Shown here: piece by piece, positions 1 to 6,997 of the stretch
How the letters are laid out: the number at the start of each line of letters is the position of its first letter
Position numbering within the stretch: the first letter of the stretch is position 1
The notes under the pieces: model-generated
Database searches by the model: none
Seen by the model: the letters and a program-made list of their open reading frames with translations, nothing else
Told to the model about the DNA's origin: nothing
From: Pseudomonadota bacterium
Lineage (GTDB): Bacteria; Pseudomonadota; Alphaproteobacteria; Rhodobacterales; Rhodobacteraceae
Direction of reading: 5' to 3'
Assembly: GCA_022573605.1 (NCBI GenBank)
Contig: JACZTQ010000090.1
Location: forward strand, 1 to 10,536
Length of the DNA: 10,536 bases
Made by a program: the position numbers and the translations under genes

Positions 1-341
1 GGATGGACTACACCATCATCGGCAACCAGGTGAATCTTGCCGCCCGGCTCGAATCGCTCGCCGAGGTCGGCGGCATCCTCCTGGCCCATGAGACCCATTC
101 GCTGGTCAAGGACACGGTAATGGCCGAGGAGGGCGACACCCTGACCGTCAAGGGCTTCGCCAAGCCGGTGCGGACCTACAGCGTTGTCGGCCTCTACGAC
201 GACCTGGCGGAGCAGGGAAGAATTATCAGCAAGGAACAGGAGGGCTTGGCGCTGAAAATTGACCGGGACAAGCTGACCAAGAAAGGCAAGGCCGAGGCGA
301 TCAAGGCCATCAAGGATGCACTTTCGCAGCTTGAGGACTGA
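1..341 (+). CDS. class III adenylate/guanylate cyclase, C-terminal end (partial)
   Basis: This is the 3' end of a gene that begins before the window; the first visible codons are the partial one at 1-2 and then MDYTIIGNQVNLAARLE. That segment is the closing part of a class III cyclase catalytic domain, which makes cAMP or cGMP from the nucleoside triphosphate. The Asn and Arg in the NLAAR stretch (visible residues 11 and 15) match the transition-state Asn-x3-Arg pair of the family, and the Asp of MDYT lies where the purine-selecting residue is usually found. A VKGFAKPVRTYSV strand typical of the domain end follows. The last 45 or so residues are a charged, probably helical tail. The upstream sensory part and the metal-binding Asp residues are outside the window, so the input signal cannot be told. 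The Met at base 3 is internal to the domain and is not a start. Confidence 0.88.
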   Translation, partial: MDYTIIGNQVNLAARLESLAEVGGILLAHETHSLVKDTVMAEEGDTLTVKGFAKPVRTYSVVGLYDDLAEQGRIISKEQEGLALKIDRDKLTKKGKAEAIKAIKDALSQLED

Positions 342-870
342 GCGGACCCGGAGCCATCCATGTAGAAACGGAGTTCTCCAATGGCCTCTTGTGGCCCTTA
401 CACAATGTTCGGAGCAATTCCGGAAACAGGGCGGCAAACTCCCAATCGGATATCAAACCGAAACACTACCCCGGCACGGCCAAGGCGGCGGACGCGTTGC
501 CGGGGAGACACGGGCCCAGCCTGTCGCGCACAGCCATTCGGATGAGTGCCGGGAACTGCCGGTCCATCCCATTGGCCGGCACTAAATCCGCCGTGATCGG
601 GTAATTCCGGTCTGCGCAGCCAAACAGCCTCCAGCAATCCCGGCGCGGTTCATCTCGCCGAGGCGGGCGCGTCCGTGTGCTGTCGGTCAGTCTGCGGCCT
701 CACCAAAAGTTTATCTGACTTTACAAATTGTTAACTGATTTCAATCGGCCTCTCCCTATCACCGCGCCTCTATGAGTGGAGGCAAACTGGCTTCACGACG
801 ATCGAGGGTGCTGACGGCCAACGTGCCGCCATCACCCACAACGCCGATTACCGGCCAAGGGGGAAACCCA
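342..870. other. gene-free stretch between cyclase and secreted protein
   Basis: I see no convincing gene in these 529 bases. Short frames exist on both strands, but they are low-complexity and match no family I know. Two inverted repeats are visible: CCCCGGCA at 469-476 with TGCCGGGG at 498-505, and GTGCCGG at 546-552 with CCGGCAC at 576-582. Neither is followed by a T run, so they are not obvious intrinsic terminators. The stretch at about 703-745 is clearly AT-richer than its surroundings (TTTACAAATTGTTAAC at 720-735) and is the likely promoter region of the gene at 871. I could not fix a -35/-10 pair with normal spacing. A frame open from an ATG at 772 runs into the gene at 871 but has no ribosome binding site. 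Confidence 0.5.
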
Positions 871-1527
871 ATGAACAAGACCTTGTTATTCGCAACCGCT
901 GTGACTGTAGGCCTGGCCATGACAGCGCCGGCCAAGGCGGACCGGATCTTGCTGCAAATGCTGGGCGAAGCCGCATTCGTCGGCGACTTGAACGCCGCGA
1001 ACGCCGAGGCCGGGACCAACGTCACCGAAGCCGACGTTTTCGGTGCGACGGGTTTGGCGATAGACCCAACGGGGTTCGACTGCTTCCGGATGCCCCTGCT
1101 CGATCCCGCAACAAAGCTTCATTTGGGGTCTGGTATCGACTGCCTGCATCTTATCGGCGGCGGGGTAGCGGCCGTCTCGTTCTTTATCTTTCATGACGGA
1201 AGCCTGGCCAACGCCGGGCTGACCAGCTTGGGAGCATTCACAATCGACGTCGGCGACAACCCGGTTGTCCCCGGCGACCCCGCGAGCCCGTCTCCTCTAC
1301 TGATGACCGGATCGATCCCGAACCTGACCAGTGACAGCATCGTTGCGGCCACTGGGCGCTTCGATGGCTACGTCGGCACGGGGCGGGTCTCTGGCGCCAT
1401 TTTCCCGGGCCCGCTGGCAAATGACCCCGATTTTCCCAATTTCTGGTTCAACTGCCTTTGGGAGATCAACCTGCAACCCAATCCAGGCTTTGCCAACGCG
1501 GCTGCCCAAGGAAATAACCGGAACTGA
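871..1527 (+). CDS. secreted protein of unknown function (218 aa)
   Basis: The protein starts with a clear Sec signal peptide, MNKTLLFATAVTVGLAMTAP followed by AKA, with probable cleavage after the AKA (about residue 23), so the mature form of about 195 residues is periplasmic or exported. I chose the ATG at 871 because AAGGGGGAA lies just upstream and the signal peptide begins there; the in-frame ATG at 772 would add 33 residues with no signal-like character. The mature protein has few charges, many Gly, Pro and Ala, and three Cys in the contexts DCFRMP, DCLHL and NCLWE. The segment ATGRFDGYVGTGRVSG (about residues 157-172) resembles the G-x-TGRF-x-G strand of dirigent/allene-oxide-cyclase-like beta barrels, but this is only a guess from the motif. 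It stands alone, with its own terminator behind it and a minus-strand pseudogene beyond. Confidence 0.75.
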   Translation: MNKTLLFATAVTVGLAMTAPAKADRILLQMLGEAAFVGDLNAANAEAGTNVTEADVFGATGLAIDPTGFDCFRMPLLDPATKLHLGSGIDCLHLIGGGVAAVSFFIFHDGSLANAGLTSLGAFTIDVGDNPVVPGDPASPSPLLMTGSIPNLTSDSIVAATGRFDGYVGTGRVSGAIFPGPLANDPDFPNFWFNCLWEINLQPNPGFANAAAQGNNRN

Positions 1528-1561
1528 GGCAGGTTTTTTCCCGGCAGGGAATTCACGAATG

Positions 1562-1593
1562 GGGCCATGCCGGAAGCGGCATGGCCCTTTTCT
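1562..1593 (+). terminator. intrinsic terminator of the secreted-protein gene
   Basis: A perfect 11-bp stem, GGGCCATGCCG at 1562-1572 and CGGCATGGCCC at 1577-1587, encloses the 4-base loop GAAG and is followed at once by TTTTCT. It starts 35 bases after the stop codon at 1525-1527. It is a textbook rho-independent terminator for the plus-strand gene. There is no A run before the left arm, so it would work only weakly, if at all, for the minus strand. Confidence 0.9.
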
Positions 1594-1674
1594 GTCTTCT
1601 ATTGCTCTCGTGAAGATCAAGCCTATCCACTGTGCAACCCTGTCATCGCAGGCGACGTGCGCGACCTCGGGGCT

Positions 1675-2740
1675 TTACAACTCGATCACCAGGCTGGTCC
1701 TGGGCCTGGCGCTGCAAATCAGCACGCAGCCCGGGTCCGGCTCGTCCAGCGGATCCTCGAAGTATTCGACCTCGCCCTCGACCAGCGCGCACATGCAGGT
1801 CTGGCAGATGCCCGAGCGGCAACTGTAGTCGGGGTCGAGGCCATGCTTCTCGGCAAGATCCAGACGTTGACCGATATGATCCGCATGGACGGCAGGTGCG
1901 CGCCGGCGTCCCCCCGGGTTTCAGCAGCTTCGAACCTGTCGAAGGCCGTGGAGTAGCCTTGGAACTCCCAGCTGAAGGGCAGGGCGCGCTCGATCTGCAA
2001 CACCTCCTCGACGGTGAACGCCAGCACCCGCTTGGCGCCGGGAAAGCGCCTGGTGTGGGCCGGCTCCCACAGAATCGCGGCCTCGCCGGTCAGTTGCAGC
2101 GTGTCGCCGGAGTCGAAATCGATGAACAGCAGGCCGCATTTCGGATTGGCGGCGATGTTGCCCAGGGTGTTGAACAGGTTGTTCCCGGCGTAGTCCGGCA
2201 CCAGCAGCAGGGTCTCGTGCGCGACCAGGGCGAAGCCGGGCTTGCCGCCGCGGTGCGACACGTCGATCCCGTGGCTCCGGTCGGCGGCGTCTTCGGAGAA
2301 CTGGCTGGCGATGAACAGGGTGTCGGCGCGCGCGATCAGGGCCGCCTGTTCCCGGCTCAGGGCCTCGCCCCGGTGGAGCGGCCTCTTCTCGCCCATGTTC
2401 GCGATCCCGGCTCCCGGCGTGGGCCGGCGGGTCTGAACGTATTTGCGGCAGTTGCCGAAGCTCTGGGTGATCTGGATCCGAAATCCGTCCGGGCCCGCGG
2501 CGCTCACCTTGCCGTTCAACCGGTTGCGCTTGCGGCTGTGGAAATCGACGCCCAGGGCCGGCCGGTCGCGTCGATGGTGCCGACGATCAGCAGCGGCAGG
2601 CGGGAGAAGTATGCCTGGTACTTGTCCGACAGGTGGCCGCTGATCTTCCGGCGGCCGAGTTTTTCCGCCATTTCCTCGAGTCCGAGCCGCGAGTGAATCT
2701 CTTTCTCGCCCCGATGAAAGGGTGACCTTGCTGGCCACAT
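1675..2740 (-). pseudogene. decayed PNPOx-like / [2Fe-2S] ferredoxin oxidoreductase
   Basis: Three pieces of one gene lie on the minus strand in three different frames. The first (2740 down to about 2550) starts at an ATG with GGGGGAG upstream and reads as the head of a PNPOx-like split-barrel protein (SPFHRGEKE, LPLLIVGTIDATGRPWASI). The second (about 2560 to 1920) continues with RKRNRLNGKV, QSFGNCRKYVQ, GIDVSHRGGKPGF, PDYAGNNLFNTLGN and a barrel end. The third (about 1880 to the TAA at 1675-1677) is a plant-type ferredoxin tail: RLDLAEKHGLDPDYSCRSG, ICQTC, then VLICSARP, giving a C-x4-C-x2-C plus distal C cluster site. Full proteins of this type, as I recall them, carry 30-40 more residues after the WAS motif and a roughly 230-residue flavin/NAD(P) reductase domain before the ferredoxin. 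Both are missing, so this is a remnant created by deletions, unless the assembly is wrong here. Confidence 0.75.
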
Positions 2741-2906
2741 CTCCCGGCTCCCCCCAATGAGTTCCGTGCTAAGTGCGGGCGACGTTAATTTGGCACAGTA
2801 TGTCCCAGCCTTCGGGTGGTCTCAACGGCGAATATTAGCGATAAGTGGCGGGAGACTCCAGGCGATGGGGAACGTGTTCGACCACGGCCCGCAGGCAAGA
2901 CGGCCG

Positions 2907-2922
2907 CCGCGCCGGCGCGCGG
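2907..2922 (-). terminator. possible terminator hairpin after the MORN gene
   Basis: CCGCGC at 2907-2912 pairs with GCGCGG at 2917-2922 around the 4-base loop CGGC, starting 8 bases beyond the MORN stop codon on the minus strand. The downstream side is GC-rich with only a short TCTT, so this may be just a stable hairpin or need Rho. The rest of the 2741-2929 gap shows no gene. Confidence 0.35.
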
Positions 2923-2929
2923 ACCCGGC

Positions 2930-4402
2930 TCACTCGGCCGCCTTGCACTCCGCGCCTTCGCCCTCGGAGCCGCGGCGGCCCGCTTCCCAGCAGCCCTGGA
3001 ACACGGTGCCGCTGGCGTAGGTCATCACCCCGTAGCCGTGCTGGCGGCCCATGATGAAGCTGCCCCGGTAGACGTCGCCGCTGGCGTAGGTGGCCTTGCC
3101 CTCGCCGTCGATCTCGCCCGCCGTCCAACCGCCCTCGTAGACGAACCCGTCGGCCAGCGTCAGCTTGCCCTGGCCGTGACGCTTGTCGTCGAGCATGCCG
3201 CCGACATAGATCGAGCCGTCGGCATAGACCACCCGGCCCTGGCCGGTGCGCACCCCATCGACCCAGTCGCCGTCATAGATGGAGCCGTCGGTGTAGGTGA
3301 TCTTGCCCCTGCCGTGGTGGCGGGCGTTCTGGAACTCGCCGCCATAGACCGAGCCGTTGGCATAGCGCGCAACGCCCCTGCCGGTGATCTCGCCATTCGA
3401 CCAGGCGCCCTCGTAGCTGCCGCCGTCGGCGTAGACGATCTTGCCCTGTCCGTCCGGCGCGCCGTCGATGAAGTTGCCGGTGTAGCGCGAGCCGTTCTGG
3501 TAGCTCGCCACCCCCTCGCCCTCGATCCGGCCGCTGACCCAGTCGCCGGTATAGACATAGCCGCCGGCGCCGGTGAAGGCGCCCTTGCCGTGCCGCTTGT
3601 CATCGGCGAAGTCGCCCTCGTAGGTGTCGCCGTTGGCGTAGAAGGCGGTGCCCTGGCCATGCCGGCGGCCGTCGACGAACTGGCCCTCGTAGCGGTCGCC
3701 ATCGAGATTGGGCGGCACCGCGGGATAGATCACGCTGCCCTGGCCGGTGATCTTGCCGGCCCGCCACTCGCCCTCATAGGTGAAGCCGTCGGGCAGGGTG
3801 ATCTTGCCGCTGCCCTGCCGGCTGCCCTGGACGAAATCGCCCTCGTAGACGGCGCCTTCCGGATAGGTGATCCTGCCCTCGCCGTGCTGGATGCCCTCGA
3901 CCCAATCGCCCTCGTAGCGGTAGCCGTTCTCGAGGGTCATCACGCCGCGCCCATGATGGGTCGAGTTGCGGAACTGGCCTTCGTAGCGCATGCCGTCCGC
4001 ATAGACGGCGACGCCCTGTCCCGCGATCACGCCCTCGAACCAGCGGCCATCGTAGCTGCCGCCATCGGCGTAGACGATCTTGCCCTTGCCGTGGGGCACG
4101 CCCTCGGAGAACTCGCCCTCGTAGACCGAGCCGTTGGGGAATCGGGCCTTGCCCCGGCCCTCGATGATGCCCTCGACCCAACTGCCGGTGTATTCGTAGC
4201 CGTCGGGTGCGGTGTAGGTGCCGGTGCCGTGCTGCTTGCCGTCGCGGAACTCGCCGACATAGACCGCGCCCGAGTCGTATTCCTTGGTCGCGACAGCACC
4301 GGTCTGCGCCAGTGCCGCGCCCCCGAACGGGCCCGCGAACAGGCCCCCGAACAGGCCGGCGAACAAACCGGCGGCAATGGCTCCGATGACAACAACTCGC
4401 AT
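2930..4402 (-). CDS. exported MORN-repeat protein (490 aa, 19 repeats)
   Basis: I chose the ATG at 4400-4402: it has GAGGTGGAAG just upstream and begins a signal peptide, MRVVVIGAIAAGLFAGLFGG and on to ALA, with likely cleavage before Gln33. The frame is open 64 codons further upstream, but that part is not signal-like and has no ribosome binding site. From about residue 46 to the end the protein is 19 tandem MORN repeats of 23 residues (consensus Y-x-G-x-[FW]-x2-G-x2-x-G-x-G-x4-x2-G). Repeat 8 carries a 6-residue insert with PAVPPN. Repeats alternate between an F type ending HG-x-G and a W type ending x-G-x-G. The only two Cys residues (GCW and ECK) are in the last repeat. MORN arrays form a long beta-hairpin ribbon used for binding proteins or lipids. 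The signal peptide places this one in the periplasm or on the surface, and its partner is unknown. It is divergent from nadE. Confidence 0.92.
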   Translation of the reverse strand: MRVVVIGAIAAGLFAGLFGGLFAGPFGGAALAQTGAVATKEYDSGAVYVGEFRDGKQHGTGTYTAPDGYEYTGSWVEGIIEGRGKARFPNGSVYEGEFSEGVPHGKGKIVYADGGSYDGRWFEGVIAGQGVAVYADGMRYEGQFRNSTHHGRGVMTLENGYRYEGDWVEGIQHGEGRITYPEGAVYEGDFVQGSRQGSGKITLPDGFTYEGEWRAGKITGQGSVIYPAVPPNLDGDRYEGQFVDGRRHGQGTAFYANGDTYEGDFADDKRHGKGAFTGAGGYVYTGDWVSGRIEGEGVASYQNGSRYTGNFIDGAPDGQGKIVYADGGSYEGAWSNGEITGRGVARYANGSVYGGEFQNARHHGRGKITYTDGSIYDGDWVDGVRTGQGRVVYADGSIYVGGMLDDKRHGQGKLTLADGFVYEGGWTAGEIDGEGKATYASGDVYRGSFIMGRQHGYGVMTYASGTVFQGCWEAGRRGSEGEGAECKAAE

Positions 4403-4519
4403 AGGCTTCCACCTCTGTCCCAGCGCCCGGATCTGGGTCCGGGTCGTTCGTCTCGTTCGTGCCTCGATCGCGGCCCGGTGCAGTGTATGTGCCTTGGCGG
4501 TCCCTGACAACGCCTCTGT

Positions 4520-4541
4520 TTGGCCCCGAGTTGGCCCCGAG
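4520..4541. repeat. two tandem copies of an 11-bp unit
   Basis: TTGGCCCCGAG occurs at 4520-4530 and again, identically, at 4531-4541. It lies upstream of the MORN gene start on the minus strand. The 11-bp period is close to one DNA helix turn, so both copies face the same side of the helix. Confidence 0.85.
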
Positions 4542-4596
4542 CCGGGTCCGATTTGAGCTCGAAATGCACCGAAAATACCTGAAAAACGCTCCACAT

Positions 4597-4629
4597 TTGT
4601 CCGGTGGTTGTCCGGTGGTTGTCCGGTGT
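4597..4629. repeat. three tandem copies of an 11-bp unit
   Basis: TTGTCCGGTGG occurs at 4597-4607, 4608-4618 and 4619-4629; the third copy ends in T instead of G. The unit differs from the one at 4520 but has the same length and also begins TTG. Spacing of one helix turn and a position in a divergent promoter region would suit an array of activator or repressor half-sites. Replication slippage is the simpler explanation. Confidence 0.85.
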
Positions 4630-4638
4630 TTGCGCTGG

Positions 4639-4651
4639 ATTCAAGTTGAAT
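4639..4651. promoter_or_regulatory. 13-bp palindrome, candidate operator
   Basis: ATTCAA-G-TTGAAT is a perfect inverted repeat with a single central base, about 95 bases before nadE and 10 bases after the 11-bp triplet. Size and place would suit a dimeric regulator, but I cannot name one. Short AT-rich palindromes also arise by chance. Confidence 0.3.
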
Positions 4652-4745
4652 TCACCGGGCATTTTACCGGTCCCGGCACGGACGGGCTTGCGCGCGGCCG
4701 CCTCGCGGGGCACATCGGGGGCGCCCGAGAGAACTGGAGCCGCCG

Positions 4746-6461
4746 ATGCCGCCGCCCGACACCATCCGCATCACCCTGGCGCAGGCCAACCCGGTGGCCG
4801 GCGACATCGCCGGCAACGTGGCGCAGGCGCGGGCGGCGCTGAGCGCGGGTGAGGCGGCGGGGGCCGATCTGGTGGTGCTGCCGGAGATGTTCCTGTCGGG
4901 CTACCAGGTGCTCGATCTCTCGGTCCGCCCGGCTTTCCTGCGCGACGTGCGGGCCGGGCTCGAGGTGCTGGCCGCCGCCACAAGGCCGGGCGGCGCGGCC
5001 CTGGCGGTGGGCGCGCCGGTACCGGGCTCGAGCCGCGAGCCGGGCCAGGACCACGCCGGCGCCTACAACGCCTTTCACCTGTTGCAGGACGGCGCGATCC
5101 GGGCCTCGTTCAACAAGCACTACCGGCCCAACTACGGCGTCTTCGACGAGAACCGCCTGTATCTTGAGGGCGCCATTCCCGGCCCGGTCGAGATTGCCGG
5201 CTGCCGCGTCGCCTTCCCGATCTGCGAGGACATGTGGTTCGCGGATGTCGCCGAGACAATGGCGGAGGCGGGGGCGGAACTGTTTGTGATTCCCAACGGC
5301 TCGCCCTTCGAGCGCGGCAAATACGACACCCGCATCCAGCACATGGTGGCGCGGACGGTCGAGACCGGGCTGCCGGCGATCTACCTCAACCTGATCGGCG
5401 GCCAGGACGACCAGGTGTTCGACGGCGGCAGCTTCGCGATCAATCCGGGCGGGCGGCTGATGGTGCAGATGCCGTTCTTCGAGGCCGCCGCCGAGACCGT
5501 GGAGGTGCGGCGCACCGGCGAGGGCTGGCGCATCCGGCCGGGCGAACTGGCGCCGGTGCCGGACGCCGCCGAAATGGACTACCGGGCGATGGTCGAGGCG
5601 ACCCGCGACTATGTCGGCAAGTCGGGGTTCAAGGGCGTCGTGCTGGGACTTTCCGGCGGGGTCGATTCGGCGCTGGTGGCGGCGATCGCGGCGGATGCGC
5701 TGGGGCCGTCGCAGGTGCGCTGCGTGATGCTGCCCTCGCGCTACACCGCGCCCGACAGCCTGGCGGATGCGGCGGAGGTGGCCGGGGCGCTGGGGGTGAA
5801 GCACCCGGAGATTTCGATCTCGGGCGCGGTCGCCGCGATCACCGAGGGGCTGGCGCCCGAATTCGAGGGGCTGGAGCCCGGCGTGACCCCCGACGTGACC
5901 CCCGACGTGACCGACGAGAATGTCCAGTCGCGGCTGCGCGGGGTCTACCTGATGGCGCTGTCGAACAAGTTCGGCGAGCTCTTGCTGACCACCGGCAACA
6001 AGTCCGAGATGGCGGTCGGCTACGCCACCCTCTACGGCGACATGAACGGGGCCTTCAACCCGATCAAGGATCTCTACAAGACCCGGGTGTTCGAGGCGGC
6101 CCGCTGGCGCAACGCCAATCACCGGGCCTGGATGAAAGGCCCGGAGGGGCCGGTGATCCCGGCCCGGGTGATCGGGAAGCCGCCCACGGCGGAGTTGCGC
6201 GAGGGCCAGCGCGACGACGACAGCCTGCCGCCCTACGAGGTGCTGGACGCGATCCTGGAGCGGCTGGTCGAGGACCAGCTCTCGACCGCCGAGATCGTCG
6301 CCGAAGGCTATGAGCGGGCCACCGTGATGCAGGTGCAGGGGCTGCTCTACGCCTCGGAGTTCAAGCGTTTCCAGTCGCCGCCGGGGGTCAAGCTGACCAG
6401 GAAGGCGTTCTGGCTCGACCGGCGCTATCCGATCGTCAACCGCTGGCGGGACAAGTCGTGA
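4746..6461 (+). CDS. nadE: glutamine-dependent NAD+ synthetase
   Basis: This enzyme carries out the last step of NAD synthesis: nicotinic acid adenine dinucleotide plus ATP plus glutamine gives NAD+. It is the two-domain form (571 residues), with an N-terminal nitrilase-type glutaminase feeding ammonia to a C-terminal synthetase. The glutaminase triad is visible: Glu47 in LPEMFLSGYQ, Lys124 in FNKHYRPNYGVFDE and Cys160 in PICEDMW. The synthetase ATP-binding loop SGGVDS is at residues 303-308, and GNKSEMAVGYATLYGDMNG with NPIKDLYKT follows as expected. The start at 4746 has GGAG 6 bases upstream and gives a normal N-terminus. A small tandem repeat at 5883-5915 adds a VTPDVTPD stretch. The stop overlaps the GTG of the next gene (GTGA), so the downstream membrane protein and gltX are probably in the same transcript. 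Confidence 0.96.
   Translation: MPPPDTIRITLAQANPVAGDIAGNVAQARAALSAGEAAGADLVVLPEMFLSGYQVLDLSVRPAFLRDVRAGLEVLAAATRPGGAALAVGAPVPGSSREPGQDHAGAYNAFHLLQDGAIRASFNKHYRPNYGVFDENRLYLEGAIPGPVEIAGCRVAFPICEDMWFADVAETMAEAGAELFVIPNGSPFERGKYDTRIQHMVARTVETGLPAIYLNLIGGQDDQVFDGGSFAINPGGRLMVQMPFFEAAAETVEVRRTGEGWRIRPGELAPVPDAAEMDYRAMVEATRDYVGKSGFKGVVLGLSGGVDSALVAAIAADALGPSQVRCVMLPSRYTAPDSLADAAEVAGALGVKHPEISISGAVAAITEGLAPEFEGLEPGVTPDVTPDVTDENVQSRLRGVYLMALSNKFGELLLTTGNKSEMAVGYATLYGDMNGAFNPIKDLYKTRVFEAARWRNANHRAWMKGPEGPVIPARVIGKPPTAELREGQRDDDSLPPYEVLDAILERLVEDQLSTAEIVAEGYERATVMQVQGLLYASEFKRFQSPPGVKLTRKAFWLDRRYPIVNRWRDKS
5883..5915 (+). repeat. 12-bp in-frame tandem repeat inside nadE
   Basis: GTGACCCCCGAC occurs at 5883-5894 and 5895-5906, followed by a shortened GTGACCGAC at 5907-5915. 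It encodes VTPD-VTPD-VTD just before the conserved ENVQSRLRG helix, in the flexible loop that links to that helix. The frame is kept. Confidence 0.85.
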
Positions 6462-6997
6462 GCGGCGCTCCCGAGGTCCTGGCCCGCTTCACGCCGCGCC
6501 GGGGCATGCTGGTGGGGATGTTCCTCGGCATGGCGATGTTCACGGTGGCGGCGGCCGGGACGCTGCTGACCGTCGATGCCGAGGCGCTGCGCCAGGGCCC
6601 CGCCTTCGGGCGCCAGGCGCTGTGGCTGGTGCTGGTGGCCTGCCCGGTGTTCGGCGCCGACATGCTGGCGCGGATTATCAGGCGCACCCCCAACCTGGTG
6701 GCGACCGAAGAGGGGGTGGTGCTGCGCTCGATTCTCGGTTTCACGCCGCCGATCCCGTGGCCCCGGATTTCGGCGATCACGCCGGTGGTGATCGGCAAGA
6801 AGGCCTTTCTCGGCATCTATCTGGAGGACCCGCGCGAGACGCTGGCCGGGTTCGGCATCGGCATGCGGCTGATGCATGTCCGCTCGCACGACAGCCGCGT
6901 GGCCAACATCACGCTGCGCGCCTTCCACCTCGGCGCCAACCCGGTCGAGGCGGCCGGAGTGCTGGAGCGGATCAGGGTCGAGCGCCGCGCCCCATGA
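6458..6997 (+). CDS. two-helix membrane protein, STM3941-like
   Basis: The start is a GTG that shares bases with the nadE stop (GTGA), and the stop shares bases with the gltX start (ATGA), so translation is likely coupled on both sides. The 179-residue product has two hydrophobic segments, about residues 17-39 and 53-70, placing it in the inner membrane. After them comes a soluble part of about 100 residues with LVATEEGVVLRS, PIPWPRISAI and FLGIYLEDPRETL. This pattern (a few helices followed by a PH-like strand set with an xIPWxxI motif and xIxLxDP) resembles the STM3941 family of uncharacterised bacterial membrane proteins. The role is unknown. Its place between nadE and gltX may reflect simple operon packing and not a shared pathway. 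The family assignment is from motif memory only. Confidence 0.8.
   Translation: MSGAPEVLARFTPRRGMLVGMFLGMAMFTVAAAGTLLTVDAEALRQGPAFGRQALWLVLVACPVFGADMLARIIRRTPNLVATEEGVVLRSILGFTPPIPWPRISAITPVVIGKKAFLGIYLEDPRETLAGFGIGMRLMHVRSHDSRVANITLRAFHLGANPVEAAGVLERIRVERRAP

Larger units (their letters stand above)
4403..4745. promoter_or_regulatory. divergent control region between MORN gene and nadE
   Basis: These 343 bases separate two genes read in opposite directions and contain no believable gene. They should hold both promoters. An AT-richer part at about 4560-4600 reads on the minus strand as TTTTTCAGGTATTTTCGG, a candidate -10 area for the MORN gene. On the plus side the stretch 4635-4670 is AT-richer, but no clean -35/-10 pair could be fixed. 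Two tandem repeat families and one palindrome in the region are listed separately. The nadE ribosome binding site is GGAG at 4736-4739, 6 bases before its ATG. Confidence 0.5.

Noticed and set aside
342..770. tRNA or other structured RNA gene
   Set aside because: Two stems are present, but no cloverleaf, TTCGA arm or known RNA motif could be found by eye.
772..870. N-terminal extension of the secreted protein from ATG 772
   Set aside because: There is no ribosome binding site at 772, and the signal peptide begins at 871 with AAGGGGGAA just upstream.
1632..2696. 354-residue plus-strand ORF
   Set aside because: It is antisense to the oxidoreductase remnant and rich in Arg, Gly and Ala with no family signal; the conserved motifs are on the minus strand.
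2816..4507. 563-residue plus-strand ORF of Ala/Val-rich repeats
   Set aside because: It is the antisense shadow of the MORN array; its periodicity follows from the 69-base repeats on the other strand.
4641..6122. 493-residue minus-strand ORF
   Set aside because: It is antisense to nadE, whose motifs are complete on the plus strand.
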